A stretch of 64,000 nt of DNA from an uncultured Chryseobacterium sp. (GTDB lineage Bacteria; Bacteroidota; Bacteroidia; Flavobacteriales; Weeksellaceae). A model generated the notes under the pieces. That model saw nothing but the letters and a program-made list of their open reading frames with translations. It was not told where the DNA came from and did no database searches. A program made the position numbers and the translations under genes. The stretch lies in contig NZ_CAKZIK010000030.1 of the NCBI RefSeq assembly GCF_936933875.1, positions 1 through 64,000 on the forward strand. Direction: 5' to 3'. This document shows, in pieces, positions 44,339-51,788 of the stretch; positions within the stretch are counted from its first letter, which is position 1; every line of letters begins with the position of its first letter.

Positions 44339-45535
44339 ATGATTTCAGCAAAATATCTTGAAACTTTAAAACAGGAACTTCAGAACATTGATAACGACGG
44401 GCTTTACAAACGCGAAAGAATTATCACCTCGCAACAGTCTGCAGAAATTGAGGCCAATGGAAAAAAACTGTTGAATTTCTGCGCCAATAATTATTTGGGA
44501 TTAAGCAGCAATCCGGAAGTAATGAAAGCTTCGCAGGACATGATTGGAAGCCACGGGTACGGTATGTCGTCTGTACGTTTTATCTGCGGAACTCAGGATA
44601 TCCACAAAGAACTGGAAGCGAAAGTTTCCAAATTTTTGGGAATGGAAGACACGATTTTGTACGCAGCTTGTTTCGACGCAAATGGTGGGGTTTTCGAACC
44701 TTTGTTTACGGAAGAAGATGCTATTATTTCTGATGAACTGAACCACGCTTCCATTATCGACGGTGTCCGTTTGTGTAAAGCTGCGAGATACCGTTACAAA
44801 AACAATAATATGGAAGATCTGGAAGCGCAGTTGAAAGCTGCATCAGCACAAAATCACCGTTTCAGAATTATTGTGACGGACGGCGTTTTCTCCATGGACG
44901 GAATTGTTGCCGATTTGAAAGGTGTTTGCGATTTGGCTGAAAAATATGATGCTTTGGTGATGGTGGATGATTCTCACGCAACCGGATTTATCGGAAAAAC
45001 AGGACGCGGAACTCATGAAGCCAATGAAGTAATGGGAAGGGTTGATATCATCACTTCAACGCTTGGAAAAGCTTTAGGTGGAGCTTTAGGCGGATTTACT
45101 TCCGGGAAAAAGGAAATTATTGATATGCTTCGCCAGCGTTCAAGACCTTATTTGTTCTCGAATTCTTTGGCTCCGGGAATTGTGGGAGCTGCAATGAAGG
45201 TGATTGATATGATTTCTGATGATACCACACTTCGCGACCGCGTTATGGAAAATGCTGAGTATTTCAGATCGCAGATGAAAGCCAAAGGTTTTGATATTCC
45301 AGATGGTGATGCTGCGATTGTTCCGGTGATGTTGTACGACGCGCCACTTTCACAAAAAATGGCTGAGAAACTGATGGATGAAGGCATTTATGTTATCGGA
45401 TTCTTTTATCCTGTAGTTCCGAAAGGAAAAGCGAGAATTCGTGTTCAGCTTTCTGCTGCACATACCAGAGAACATTTGGACAAAGCCATTGCTGCGTTCG
45501 AAAAAGTGGGTAAAGAATTGGGTGTAATTCAATAA
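44339..45535 (+). CDS. kbl: Glycine C-acetyltransferase (2-amino-3-ketobutyrate CoA ligase)
   Basis: A 398-residue PLP enzyme of the alpha-oxoamine synthase family that cleaves 2-amino-3-ketobutyrate with CoA to glycine and acetyl-CoA in threonine breakdown. [49 protein letters not shown] and the PLP lysine in [14 protein letters not shown] are all present, and [13 protein letters not shown] is typical of Kbl over BioF. It belongs to the same superfamily as the truncated enzyme at 1-679. No tdh gene is adjacent. Confidence 0.94.
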   Translation: MISAKYLETLKQELQNIDNDGLYKRERIITSQQSAEIEANGKKLLNFCANNYLGLSSNPEVMKASQDMIGSHGYGMSSVRFICGTQDIHKELEAKVSKFLGMEDTILYAACFDANGGVFEPLFTEEDAIISDELNHASIIDGVRLCKAARYRYKNNNMEDLEAQLKAASAQNHRFRIIVTDGVFSMDGIVADLKGVCDLAEKYDALVMVDDSHATGFIGKTGRGTHEANEVMGRVDIITSTLGKALGGALGGFTSGKKEIIDMLRQRSRPYLFSNSLAPGIVGAAMKVIDMISDDTTLRDRVMENAEYFRSQMKAKGFDIPDGDAAIVPVMLYDAPLSQKMAEKLMDEGIYVIGFFYPVVPKGKARIRVQLSAAHTREHLDKAIAAFEKVGKELGVIQ

Positions 45536-45555
45536 TTCAATCAAAAAAAATATAA

Positions 45556-45588
45556 AGAAAGCCTTTGAGAAATGGAGGGCTTTTTTGT
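45556..45588 (+). terminator. Terminator of kbl
   Basis: AAAGCC and GGGCTT, with a pairing GAGAAAT middle, and a T-run. Confidence 0.6.
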
Positions 45589-45624
45589 AATTGTTTAGGT
45601 GAAAAAATATTGCGTATATTTAGT

Positions 45625-45639
45625 GTTAGCAGAAATGCC
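45625..45639 (+). repeat. Left arm of an inverted repeat flanking the toxin-antitoxin pair
   Basis: GTTAGCAGAAATGCC. Its reverse complement matches 14 of 15 bases of the sequence at 46248-46262, directly behind the toxin gene. Confidence 0.6.
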
Positions 45640-45667
45640 ATAAAAATTCTGCACAAAACAAAATTTG

Positions 45668-45675
45668 TATATTTG
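45668..45675 (+). promoter_or_regulatory. -7 promoter element of the toxin-antitoxin operon
   Basis: TATATTTG, 16 bases upstream of the antitoxin ATG at 45692 and inside the flanking repeats, so the cassette carries its own promoter. Confidence 0.55.
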
Positions 45676-45691
45676 AATAAAATATAGAAAA

Positions 45692-45925
45692 ATGGATTTG
45701 CAAACTCGAAAACTAAATTTGATTACATATCTTGCTCAAATGCAGGACGAAAATTTCTTTGAAAAAATTGAAAACTACATATTGCGTAAATCAAAGGAAA
45801 CTGAAGAATTGCGACAGTTTTCTGTTGAAGAATTAATTTCCAGAATTGAAATTTCAGAGCAAGACTATAAAAACGGAAATTTCAAAACTCAAGAGGATTT
45901 GGAAAATATTTCTGCAAATTGGTAA
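45692..45925 (+). CDS. Antitoxin of a ParE/RelE-type toxin-antitoxin pair
   Basis: A 77-residue acidic protein without a clear DNA-binding helix-turn-helix. It begins MDLQTRKLNLITYLAQMQDEN and has the pattern of short ParD/RelB-like antitoxins that wrap the toxin with a C-terminal helix and the SRIEISEQDY segment. It precedes the toxin by three bases, in the usual antitoxin-first order. A family name was not assigned with certainty. Confidence 0.75.
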   Translation: MDLQTRKLNLITYLAQMQDENFFEKIENYILRKSKETEELRQFSVEELISRIEISEQDYKNGNFKTQEDLENISANW

Positions 45926-45928
45926 TCT

Positions 45929-46246
45929 ATGAAAATAGTTTGGACTGACTTCGCAATTGGAAACTTAAAGCAAATCTTTGAATATTATTCTGCAAAAGCG
46001 AATAAAAAAGTTGCTCATAAAATTAGAAAGCAAATCCTTGAAGCAGCAAAGCAGCTCATACTAAATCCCGAATCTGGTCAAGTTGAACACAATTTAGAAA
46101 CTCTAAAAGAAAATCATAGATATTTAGTAAACGGAAATTACAAACTTATTTACAGGTTATCTCACAATGAAGTCATAATTAACGATGTCTTTGACGCTCG
46201 ACAAAATCCTGCAAAAATAAATGATGAAAAAAGGCTAAATTCATAA
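45929..46246 (+). CDS. ParE/RelE family toxin
   Basis: A 105-residue basic protein with the ParE/RelE fold: VWTDFAIGNLKQIFEYY, KIRKQILEAAKQLILNPESGQVE, NHRYLVNGNYKLIYRL and a C-terminal INDVFDARQNP. ParE toxins target gyrase; RelE toxins cut mRNA on the ribosome; sequence alone does not tell which. It lies with its antitoxin between inverted GTTAGC repeats, which suggests recent mobility or cassette exchange. Confidence 0.85.
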   Translation: MKIVWTDFAIGNLKQIFEYYSAKANKKVAHKIRKQILEAAKQLILNPESGQVEHNLETLKENHRYLVNGNYKLIYRLSHNEVIINDVFDARQNPAKINDEKRLNS

Positions 46247-46247
46247 A

Positions 46248-46262
46248 GGCACTTCTGCTAAC
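46248..46262 (-). repeat. Right arm of the inverted repeat flanking the toxin-antitoxin pair
   Basis: GGCACTTCTGCTAAC, inverted relative to 45625-45639 with one mismatch. It begins just two bases after the toxin stop codon. Confidence 0.6.
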
Positions 46263-46453
46263 ATCGGTTTCGCAAGATGCGGAGTTGAATACTTTCTTTA
46301 AGATTTCAGTGCAAATACAGGCAAAAAACTTTTCCATTTTTTAGGTTTTTCTTAATTTTAAAAAATGGAAAAGATTTTTGCTACGGTTTGTTCTTTTTTG
46401 AACTTTCAGTTATCAAAGGTCCGGACCTCGCGAAGCTGTTTTCCGTTAGCGCT
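46254..46453. repeat. About 200-base imperfect palindrome bounded by GCTAAC and GTTAGC
   Basis: The outer bounds are GCTAAC at 46257-46262 and GTTAGC at 46445-46450. The inner arms TTTCGCAAGATGCGGA and TCCGGACCTCGCGAA are partly complementary, and the centre holds a near-perfect 22-bp stem (GCAAAAA, one mismatch, then CTTTTCCATTTTTTA at 46329-46343, pairing with 46359-46381). The layout resembles a MITE or an integron attachment site, but the end boxes do not match the classical attC consensus and no integrase or transposase is present. Confidence 0.5.
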
Positions 46454-46488
46454 AATTCCCCAACTCGAAAACGAAGTTGTTTTTAGCC

Positions 46489-46583
46489 GCTAACGATTAT
46501 TTTTTACTAATTTTGATAATCAAATAGTAAAAACGCATTAAAGTATAACTAATTGATTATAAAAGTGAAAACTTAACGTTAGC
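46489..46583. repeat. Second GCTAAC...GTTAGC-bounded element
   Basis: 95 bases starting GCTAACG and ending CGTTAGC. A further GTTAGC-GCTAAT-GCTAAC arrangement at 46445-46494 contains an inner AACTCGAAAACGAAGTT palindrome. So the flank holds at least two such elements side by side. Confidence 0.4.
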
Positions 46584-46724
46584 CAGAATACAATTCAAGA
46601 CACATAGAATATCAAAATAATAAACGCTAATTCCTTTTTGAAATCAGCGTTTATTTAAATACTTTAAAATCACATTCGGATTTGATTGGTTTTTAACCAC
46701 AATCCATTGACTTTAAACTAATAA
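46584..46724. other. AT-rich intergenic DNA between repeat elements and the cold-shock gene
   Basis: This is the 3' flank of the minus-strand cold-shock gene. AAACGCTAATTCC and AATCAGCGTTT form a weak hairpin that may terminate that gene. No reading frame of merit. Confidence 0.3.
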
Positions 46725-46916
46725 TTAAATTCTTCTTACTTTAACAGCCGCCAAGCCTTTCTGACCTTGTTCTGTATGGAAAGAAACTTTATCACCTTCT
46801 CTGATATCATCTATCAAATTTGAAGTATGAACAAAAATTTCTTTACCTGTTTCCTGAATTGTAATAAATCCAAAACCTTTTGAATCATTAAAAAATTTCA
46901 CTGTACCTTCTTGCAT
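46725..46916 (-). CDS. Cold-shock protein (CspA family)
   Basis: A 63-residue single cold-shock domain. The RNA-binding motifs RNP1 (SKGFGFI) and RNP2 (EIFVHTSNL) are intact, and GQKGLAAVKV closes the barrel. Such proteins melt RNA secondary structure and are often induced by cold. Its promoter lies some 250 bases upstream, so the mRNA has a long leader, as with cold-regulated csp mRNAs. Confidence 0.95.
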   Translation of the reverse strand: MQEGTVKFFNDSKGFGFITIQETGKEIFVHTSNLIDDIREGDKVSFHTEQGQKGLAAVKVRRI

Positions 46917-47160
46917 AATAATTACTTTTATAAGAGAATTTATTATTTTAAACTCTCATATTCTTATCAACTTAACGTGTGATATTTAACGTTTAATAAA
47001 ATGAGACTAAAATCAATAATAAATTGAATATATTGAAAGTAAAAATCAAAAGGGGGTAAAATACAGTAATTTAAGAAGTGTTTGGCTTTACGCCAAAAAT
47101 TTAAAAATAAAGTAGATCAAACACTCTGGTTTGTAACTTATAATATATCATCTCTGATAT
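46917..47160 (-). promoter_or_regulatory. Long 5' leader of the cold-shock mRNA with competing hairpins
   Basis: About 245 bases between the promoter and the ATG. On the plus-strand numbering AGTGTTTG (47077-47084) can pair with CAAACACT (47118-47125), while TTTGGC (47081-47086) can instead pair with GCCAAA (47092-47097). The two share TTTG, so the structures exclude each other. A temperature-responsive switch is a hypothesis by analogy with E. coli cspA. Confidence 0.35.
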
Positions 47161-47165
47161 TAGTG

Positions 47166-47197
47166 CAAATATACTAAAATAAAATTACTCTTGCAAA
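47166..47197 (-). promoter_or_regulatory. Promoter of the cold-shock gene (-33 TTTG, 20-base spacer, -7 TATATTTG)
   Basis: On the minus strand TTTG at 47194-47197 and TATATTTG at 47166-47173, exactly 20 bases apart. Confidence 0.65.
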
Positions 47198-47238
47198 TAA
47201 ATTAAATAAAGGTTATTTATCATTAAAAATCAATTTGA

Positions 47239-47305
47239 CTTAAACTTAAACCGTTTGACCCAGTAATTATTTACCCACAAAATATTATTTTGACTCGACA
47301 ACAGC
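47239..47305 (+). pseudogene. Remnant of the 3' end of a DUF6705-family gene
   Basis: The plus strand can be translated as LKLKPFDPVIIYPQNIILTRQ, the same tail as in the intact gene at 38103-38621, and the two DNA stretches are nearly identical over about 50 bases. Directly upstream the frame meets TGA and homology fades, so only the end of the gene is left. It suggests that a DUF6705 gene once lay here and was deleted. Confidence 0.6.
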
Positions 47306-47347
47306 CACTACAGGCAAAAAGTGTATTGTTTAAAAAAAATCCTAACG

Positions 47348-48871
47348 CTACTTCAACAGTGCCTTCCCAATCGTAATTAAACTCATCACAATTACGAGAA
47401 TACTAATGGCAATCGTCATTTTCTTAACAGGAAGTCTGGAAGTGAGCATTGCGGAGAAAGGTGCGGTAATAATTCCACCCAATAAAAGTCCGAGAATGAT
47501 GTTCCAGTGATGAATTCCTATGGTAAATACAAAGGTAATGGCGGAAGTGATGGTCAAAATAAATTTCGCAAGGGTAGAACTTCCTATGACGTAACGCGGT
47601 GTTCTTCCGTCTTTAATTAGTGAACCAGTAACCAAAGGACCCCAACCTCCACCTGCAAAAGAATCGATGAAACCTCCGGCTAAACCTAAAACTTTCAGGT
47701 TTGATTTTTTTCTGTTGGCTTTGAAGTTTTCTTTTTTCTGCAGAGATTTTTTCAAAATTCTTGCTCCCAAATAAAGCGTGTACAGCGAAATAATTGGTTT
47801 TACGATAGCAGCGTAATGTTCACCAAGATATGTCAGCAAAAGGGCGCCAATAACTGCACCAACAACTGCGTATGGAGCCAAAGATTTCACGAGCTTCATG
47901 TTCACGTTTTTTAACTTGAAATGACTGATACTTCCTGCAGCTGTCGTAAAACTTTCCGCGGAGTGAATACTCGCACTCACAATTGGCGGTGGAACATTCA
48001 GCAACAGTAGAATAGTGGTACAAATCACGCCGTAACCCATTCCCATCGAACCTGCAACAATTTCTGCGAGAAAGCCCACCAAAAGCATCCAGTAGAAAAT
48101 TTTGCCGTCCTGATTCAGAAAAGATTTTACATCCGGGAAAAGATTAAACTCATAAATCGTCAAAAAGAAAAGCCCGAAAATAATCAGAGCACCAATAACT
48201 CCAAGATAAACATTGGATTTCAGCTGCGCTGCTTTTACAATTTTAGTGGTGTTTTCAAGCTCGGAATAAGGGTCAACATAACCGTCCAGCTTATTTACTT
48301 CCTTTGTAAACTTATTGATGGCCGAAACTTTCTCACGGAATTCGCGTTTGGATTTGTCTTTTACGCACGAAAGATTTCCGAGAAGCTCATCAATTTCATC
48401 GGGAATAATTTCGTTGAAAGTGTTTTTAATTCTCTCCGAAATACTTGGAGCAACGTCGTTGGTAACGAAAGCAATTTTCAGTTTTCCTTTGTCAACAATA
48501 GTTCCGCAGTCGAAATCGCTGAGTTCGGGATGATGACTGAAATGAATAAAAGCAGAAGCTTTTGATGCCGAGTTTTTTAAATCATTAAAATCTGAACGTC
48601 CTTCACAGACAAAAGCAAAATTAATCTGTTGAAAATCTTCAGCACTGATTTTTCTTTCTTCAGCTTCGATAAAATCATACTCTGAAGCCGTTTCTTTAAT
48701 CGATTCCGAAATTTTATCCGAAATAATTTTAATACTGTTAACCGAAAAAGTGTTAATAATGCTTTGAAGCCTTTCGTGTGCGTCTTTTTCACCGCCAATG
48801 ACCAAAATATTCAAACGTTCCGCGCTGATGAAAACGGGAAGAAGATTATTTTGATTTGGTTGTGACGTCAT
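47348..48871 (-). CDS. Fusion of a siroheme-synthase-like domain and a TauE/SafE sulfite exporter
   Basis: A 507-residue fusion. Residues 1-200 resemble the CysG N-terminal/Met8 domain (LPVFISAERLNILVIGGEK at the NAD-binding strand, HFSHHPELSDFDCGTIVDKG, and a helical FREKVSAINKF). Its Gly-rich loop is GGEKDA rather than the usual GGGxVA, so dehydrogenase activity is doubtful. Residues 240-507 are eight-span TauE/SafE-type permease (VAGSMGMGYGVICTTILLL, GGFIDSFAGGGWGPLVTG). The gene lies downstream of the sulfate assimilation genes in the same direction, so a sulfite-linked role is likely. The fusion is unusual. Confidence 0.85.
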   Translation of the reverse strand: MTSQPNQNNLLPVFISAERLNILVIGGEKDAHERLQSIINTFSVNSIKIISDKISESIKETASEYDFIEAEERKISAEDFQQINFAFVCEGRSDFNDLKNSASKASAFIHFSHHPELSDFDCGTIVDKGKLKIAFVTNDVAPSISERIKNTFNEIIPDEIDELLGNLSCVKDKSKREFREKVSAINKFTKEVNKLDGYVDPYSELENTTKIVKAAQLKSNVYLGVIGALIIFGLFFLTIYEFNLFPDVKSFLNQDGKIFYWMLLVGFLAEIVAGSMGMGYGVICTTILLLLNVPPPIVSASIHSAESFTTAAGSISHFKLKNVNMKLVKSLAPYAVVGAVIGALLLTYLGEHYAAIVKPIISLYTLYLGARILKKSLQKKENFKANRKKSNLKVLGLAGGFIDSFAGGGWGPLVTGSLIKDGRTPRYVIGSSTLAKFILTITSAITFVFTIGIHHWNIILGLLLGGIITAPFSAMLTSRLPVKKMTIAISILVIVMSLITIGKALLK

Positions 48872-48877
48872 AAAATA

Positions 48878-49537
48878 TTATAATTTTTTGCTGATGCCCA
48901 ACATCAGATTATCAGTGTATTTTTTGTTTGGATAAATGACTTCCATAAATCCGGTACGCAGTTCCCAGTGATGTTTTTCGTTGGAATAGACAGCGTTCAC
49001 GATGATTCTGTCCTGGTCCATTTGTGAAAAATTTGCTCTGAACTGATAAAAATACTCATTTGAAGTCTGCAAACTCCAATTTCCGTAGATTTTTTTTGTG
49101 TATTGGGTTAAAAGCCTTAATATTTCTGCGCCGTAAGATTGTTTCTTTCCGTAATCGTCAAAAAATCGCTGTTCTCCTCGGAATCTCAGCAAAATTTTAT
49201 CTTTAGGATAGCTTTTCTGAAACATGAATTCTTCCCATAAGCGAAACTCTGCGCCCATTTTTTTCTCATCCGAACTTAGATTTCCATCCGTAAAAAATAA
49301 TGCAAATCCGGCAGCTGTTGAATATTTTTTGTTGAAATAATACCGCAAACCGCTTCTGTACAGTATTTGGTAAACCTCCATATTGTCGCCCCTCAGACGA
49401 ATTCCGCCATCATTATGCAGTTCAAATTTCTCGCTGAGTTTTACCGGAAACTGCAAAGCGAATGAAAAACCTTTTTGATGCTGTGCACTCAAAGCAAAAC
49501 TTACCAAAAAGGCCAGGACAAAGGCAACTTTTTTCAA
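48878..49537 (-). CDS. DUF2490 family outer-membrane protein
   Basis: A 219-residue protein with a signal peptide (MKKVAFVLAFLVSFALSAQ) and a beta-barrel-like body (GLRYYFNKKYSTAAGFALFF, RLWEEFMFQKSYPKDKILLRFRGE) as in the DUF2490 family. It lies six bases before the siroheme-like/TauE gene and ten after cysN. The function is unknown; the position suggests sulfur-compound handling at the cell surface, which is speculative. Confidence 0.8.
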   Translation of the reverse strand: MKKVAFVLAFLVSFALSAQHQKGFSFALQFPVKLSEKFELHNDGGIRLRGDNMEVYQILYRSGLRYYFNKKYSTAAGFALFFTDGNLSSDEKKMGAEFRLWEEFMFQKSYPKDKILLRFRGEQRFFDDYGKKQSYGAEILRLLTQYTKKIYGNWSLQTSNEYFYQFRANFSQMDQDRIIVNAVYSNEKHHWELRTGFMEVIYPNKKYTDNLMLGISKKL

Positions 49538-49547
49538 CTGAAATTTT

Positions 49548-50789
49548 CTAAAGAATCATACAGGCTCCAACAGTAGAGTTGCTGGTTTCATCAACCAGAA
49601 TCGCACTTCCTGTTGAATTATTTTTTTCAAAAGCATCAAAAACCAAAGGTGAAGCAGTCTTCAAACGAACTTTTACAATTTCGTTCAGCTTTACGGAATC
49701 CGTTGCAGGAGTTTGTTCTAAAGTGTTCACATCTATTTTATACTCAATTTCACGAACAATGGCTTTAATCAACTTGCTTTTGTGCTGAAGAAAATATTTA
49801 TTTCCTTCTACCAACTCGCGCTTGTCGAGCCAACAAACCAATGCTTCAAATTCATTTTCGGTTTGAGGAAGATTGTCGGATTTCACGAAATAATCTCCAC
49901 GACTGATGTCTATATCTTCTGCAATATGCAAAACCGCAGGCTGTTTAGCGAAAACTTCGTCAACTTCCTTTCCGCCGGTTTCTACTAAAGAAATGGTTGT
50001 TTCAATATTTTGAGGAAGAATCGTGATTTTATCCCCTTTTTTATACGTTCCGGAAATAATCTGGCCTGCGTAACCTCTGTAATCGTGCAACTCATCTGTC
50101 TGAGGACGAATCACATACTGCACCTGGAATCTCGCATTGTCGTAATCTACATCGTTTCTTACTTCAACATTTTCCAAAAAGTCTAAAAGCGGAGCGCCTT
50201 CAAACCAAGACATTTTTTCAGATTTATCAACGATATTATCGCCATGAAATGCCGAAATAGGGAAGTAGTCTACATTTTTCAAACCTAAACGTTCTGCAAC
50301 TTCGGTGTAATCTGCTTTAATTTTATTGAAAACTTCTTCGGAATAATCTACCAAATCCATCTTATTAACGGCAACTACCACATGTTTCATCTTCAAGAGT
50401 GAAGCAATAATCGAATGTCTTCTGGTTTGCTCGATAACACCCTGTCTTGCATCAATCAAAATCACAATTAACTGCGAATTTGAAGCACCCGTAATCATAT
50501 TTCTCGTGTACTGAACGTGACCGGGAGCATCTGCAATGATGAATTTTCTTTTCGGCGTTGAAAAATACCGGTATGCAACATCAATGGTAATTCCCTGTTC
50601 TCTTTCCGCACGAAGTCCGTCGGTAAGAATCGCAAGGTCAATTCCGTCTGCATTCTTATTTTTGCTCTGCTTCTCCAGTGCTTCCAACTGGTCCACCAAA
50701 ATACTTTTGCTGTCGTACAATAATCTTCCGATTAAAGTACTTTTTCCGTCGTCAACACTTCCTGCAGTGATAAATCTTAATATGTCCAT
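49548..50789 (-). CDS. cysN: Sulfate adenylyltransferase subunit 1 (GTPase)
   Basis: A 413-residue GTPase subunit of ATP sulfurylase. The G motifs are GSVDDGKSTLIGR (9-21), DAPGHVQYTRNM and NKMDLVDY; GTP hydrolysis drives APS formation by CysD. It ends at the elongation-factor-like beta domains (NSTVGACMIL), with no fused APS kinase (CysC), and no cysC gene lies near. That fits a pathway that reduces APS directly. Confidence 0.97.
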   Translation of the reverse strand: MDILRFITAGSVDDGKSTLIGRLLYDSKSILVDQLEALEKQSKNKNADGIDLAILTDGLRAEREQGITIDVAYRYFSTPKRKFIIADAPGHVQYTRNMITGASNSQLIVILIDARQGVIEQTRRHSIIASLLKMKHVVVAVNKMDLVDYSEEVFNKIKADYTEVAERLGLKNVDYFPISAFHGDNIVDKSEKMSWFEGAPLLDFLENVEVRNDVDYDNARFQVQYVIRPQTDELHDYRGYAGQIISGTYKKGDKITILPQNIETTISLVETGGKEVDEVFAKQPAVLHIAEDIDISRGDYFVKSDNLPQTENEFEALVCWLDKRELVEGNKYFLQHKSKLIKAIVREIEYKIDVNTLEQTPATDSVKLNEIVKVRLKTASPLVFDAFEKNNSTGSAILVDETSNSTVGACMIL

Positions 50790-50799
50790 ATATTATTTG

Positions 50800-50860
50800 T
50801 TGGGTGTTAGATGTTCGATGCTGGGTGAAACATTCGACTTCCAGTATCCGTCATCCAACG
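50800..50860. repeat. Dispersed GTTGGGTGTTAGATGTTCGATGC-type repeat between cysN and cysD
   Basis: The intergenic DNA reads TTGGGTGTTAGATG, TTCGATGCTGGGTG and related words, the pattern of a short tandem dispersed repeat. It separates two genes that are normally adjacent. Confidence 0.45.
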
Positions 50861-50862
50861 AT

Positions 50863-51771
50863 TTAAAAATAGCCGCCTTTTTTACGGTCTTCCATTGCAG
50901 CTTCGGTTACTTTGTCGTCAATTCTGGTTTCGCCACGCTCGGAAATTCTGGAAGCGGTGATTTCTTTCACAACATCGTCCAAAGTTTCTGCAGAACTTTC
51001 CACGGCTGCGGTACAGGTCATGTCTCCAACGGTTCTGTAACGCACTTTTTTGTTCACAATTGTATCGTTTTCGTCAATCGTAATAAAATCCGAAACGGCA
51101 ATCAGCTGACCTTCGTGTTCGATAACATCGCGGTTGTGTGCGAAATAAATCGATGGAAGCTGAATATTTTCTTTTTTTAAATAATTCCAAACATCAAGCT
51201 CAGTCCAGTTGGAAATTGGGAAAACCCTTACATTTTCTCCTTTGTGGATTCTTCCGTTATAGATGTTCCACAATTCCGGGCGCTGCAATTTGGGTTCCCA
51301 CTGTCCGAACTCATCACGAACAGAGAAAAATCTTTCTTTTGCACGTGCTTTTTCTTCGTCGCGACGGGCTCCTCCGATACATGCATCAAATTTGAATTCT
51401 TCAATAGTATCTAAAAGCGTATGCGTTTGAAGCCAGTTTCTGGAAGCAAATTTCCCTTTCGGTTCCGTTAGTTTTTTCTCGCGAATAGTATCTTCTACTT
51501 TTCTTACAATCAATTCAGCACCAATGGTTTTTGCCAAATTATCGCGGTATTCCAAAGCTTCAGGAAAGTTGTGCCCTGTATCGATATGGACCAAAGGAAA
51601 AGGAATTTTCATCGGTGCAAAAGCTTTCATTGCCAAATGCACCAATGTGATGGAATCTTTACCACCACTAAACAGCAAAGCCGGCTTTTCGAACTGCGCC
51701 GCAACTTCACGCATGATGAAGATGCTTTCTGCTTCCAGCTGTTCTAAATAATCTAACTGATATTGTGTCAT
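50863..51771 (-). CDS. cysD: Sulfate adenylyltransferase subunit 2
   Basis: A 302-residue PP-loop enzyme that forms adenosine 5'-phosphosulfate from ATP and sulfate. The PP-loop is LLFSGGKDSITLV; HIDTGHNFPEAL, GGARRDEEKARAKER and the C-terminal RISERGETRIDD are typical. It follows the APS reductase gene by 17 bases and precedes cysN, giving the order reductase-cysD-cysN in transcription. Confidence 0.97.
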   Translation of the reverse strand: MTQYQLDYLEQLEAESIFIMREVAAQFEKPALLFSGGKDSITLVHLAMKAFAPMKIPFPLVHIDTGHNFPEALEYRDNLAKTIGAELIVRKVEDTIREKKLTEPKGKFASRNWLQTHTLLDTIEEFKFDACIGGARRDEEKARAKERFFSVRDEFGQWEPKLQRPELWNIYNGRIHKGENVRVFPISNWTELDVWNYLKKENIQLPSIYFAHNRDVIEHEGQLIAVSDFITIDENDTIVNKKVRYRTVGDMTCTAAVESSAETLDDVVKEITASRISERGETRIDDKVTEAAMEDRKKGGYF

Positions 51772-51788
51772 GTTTTTCTTTTTAAATT

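Noticed and set aside
46254..46583. Classical integron attC sites
   Set aside because: End boxes GTTAGC/GCTAAC do not satisfy GTTRRRY/RYYYAAC, and no integron integrase is present in the window.
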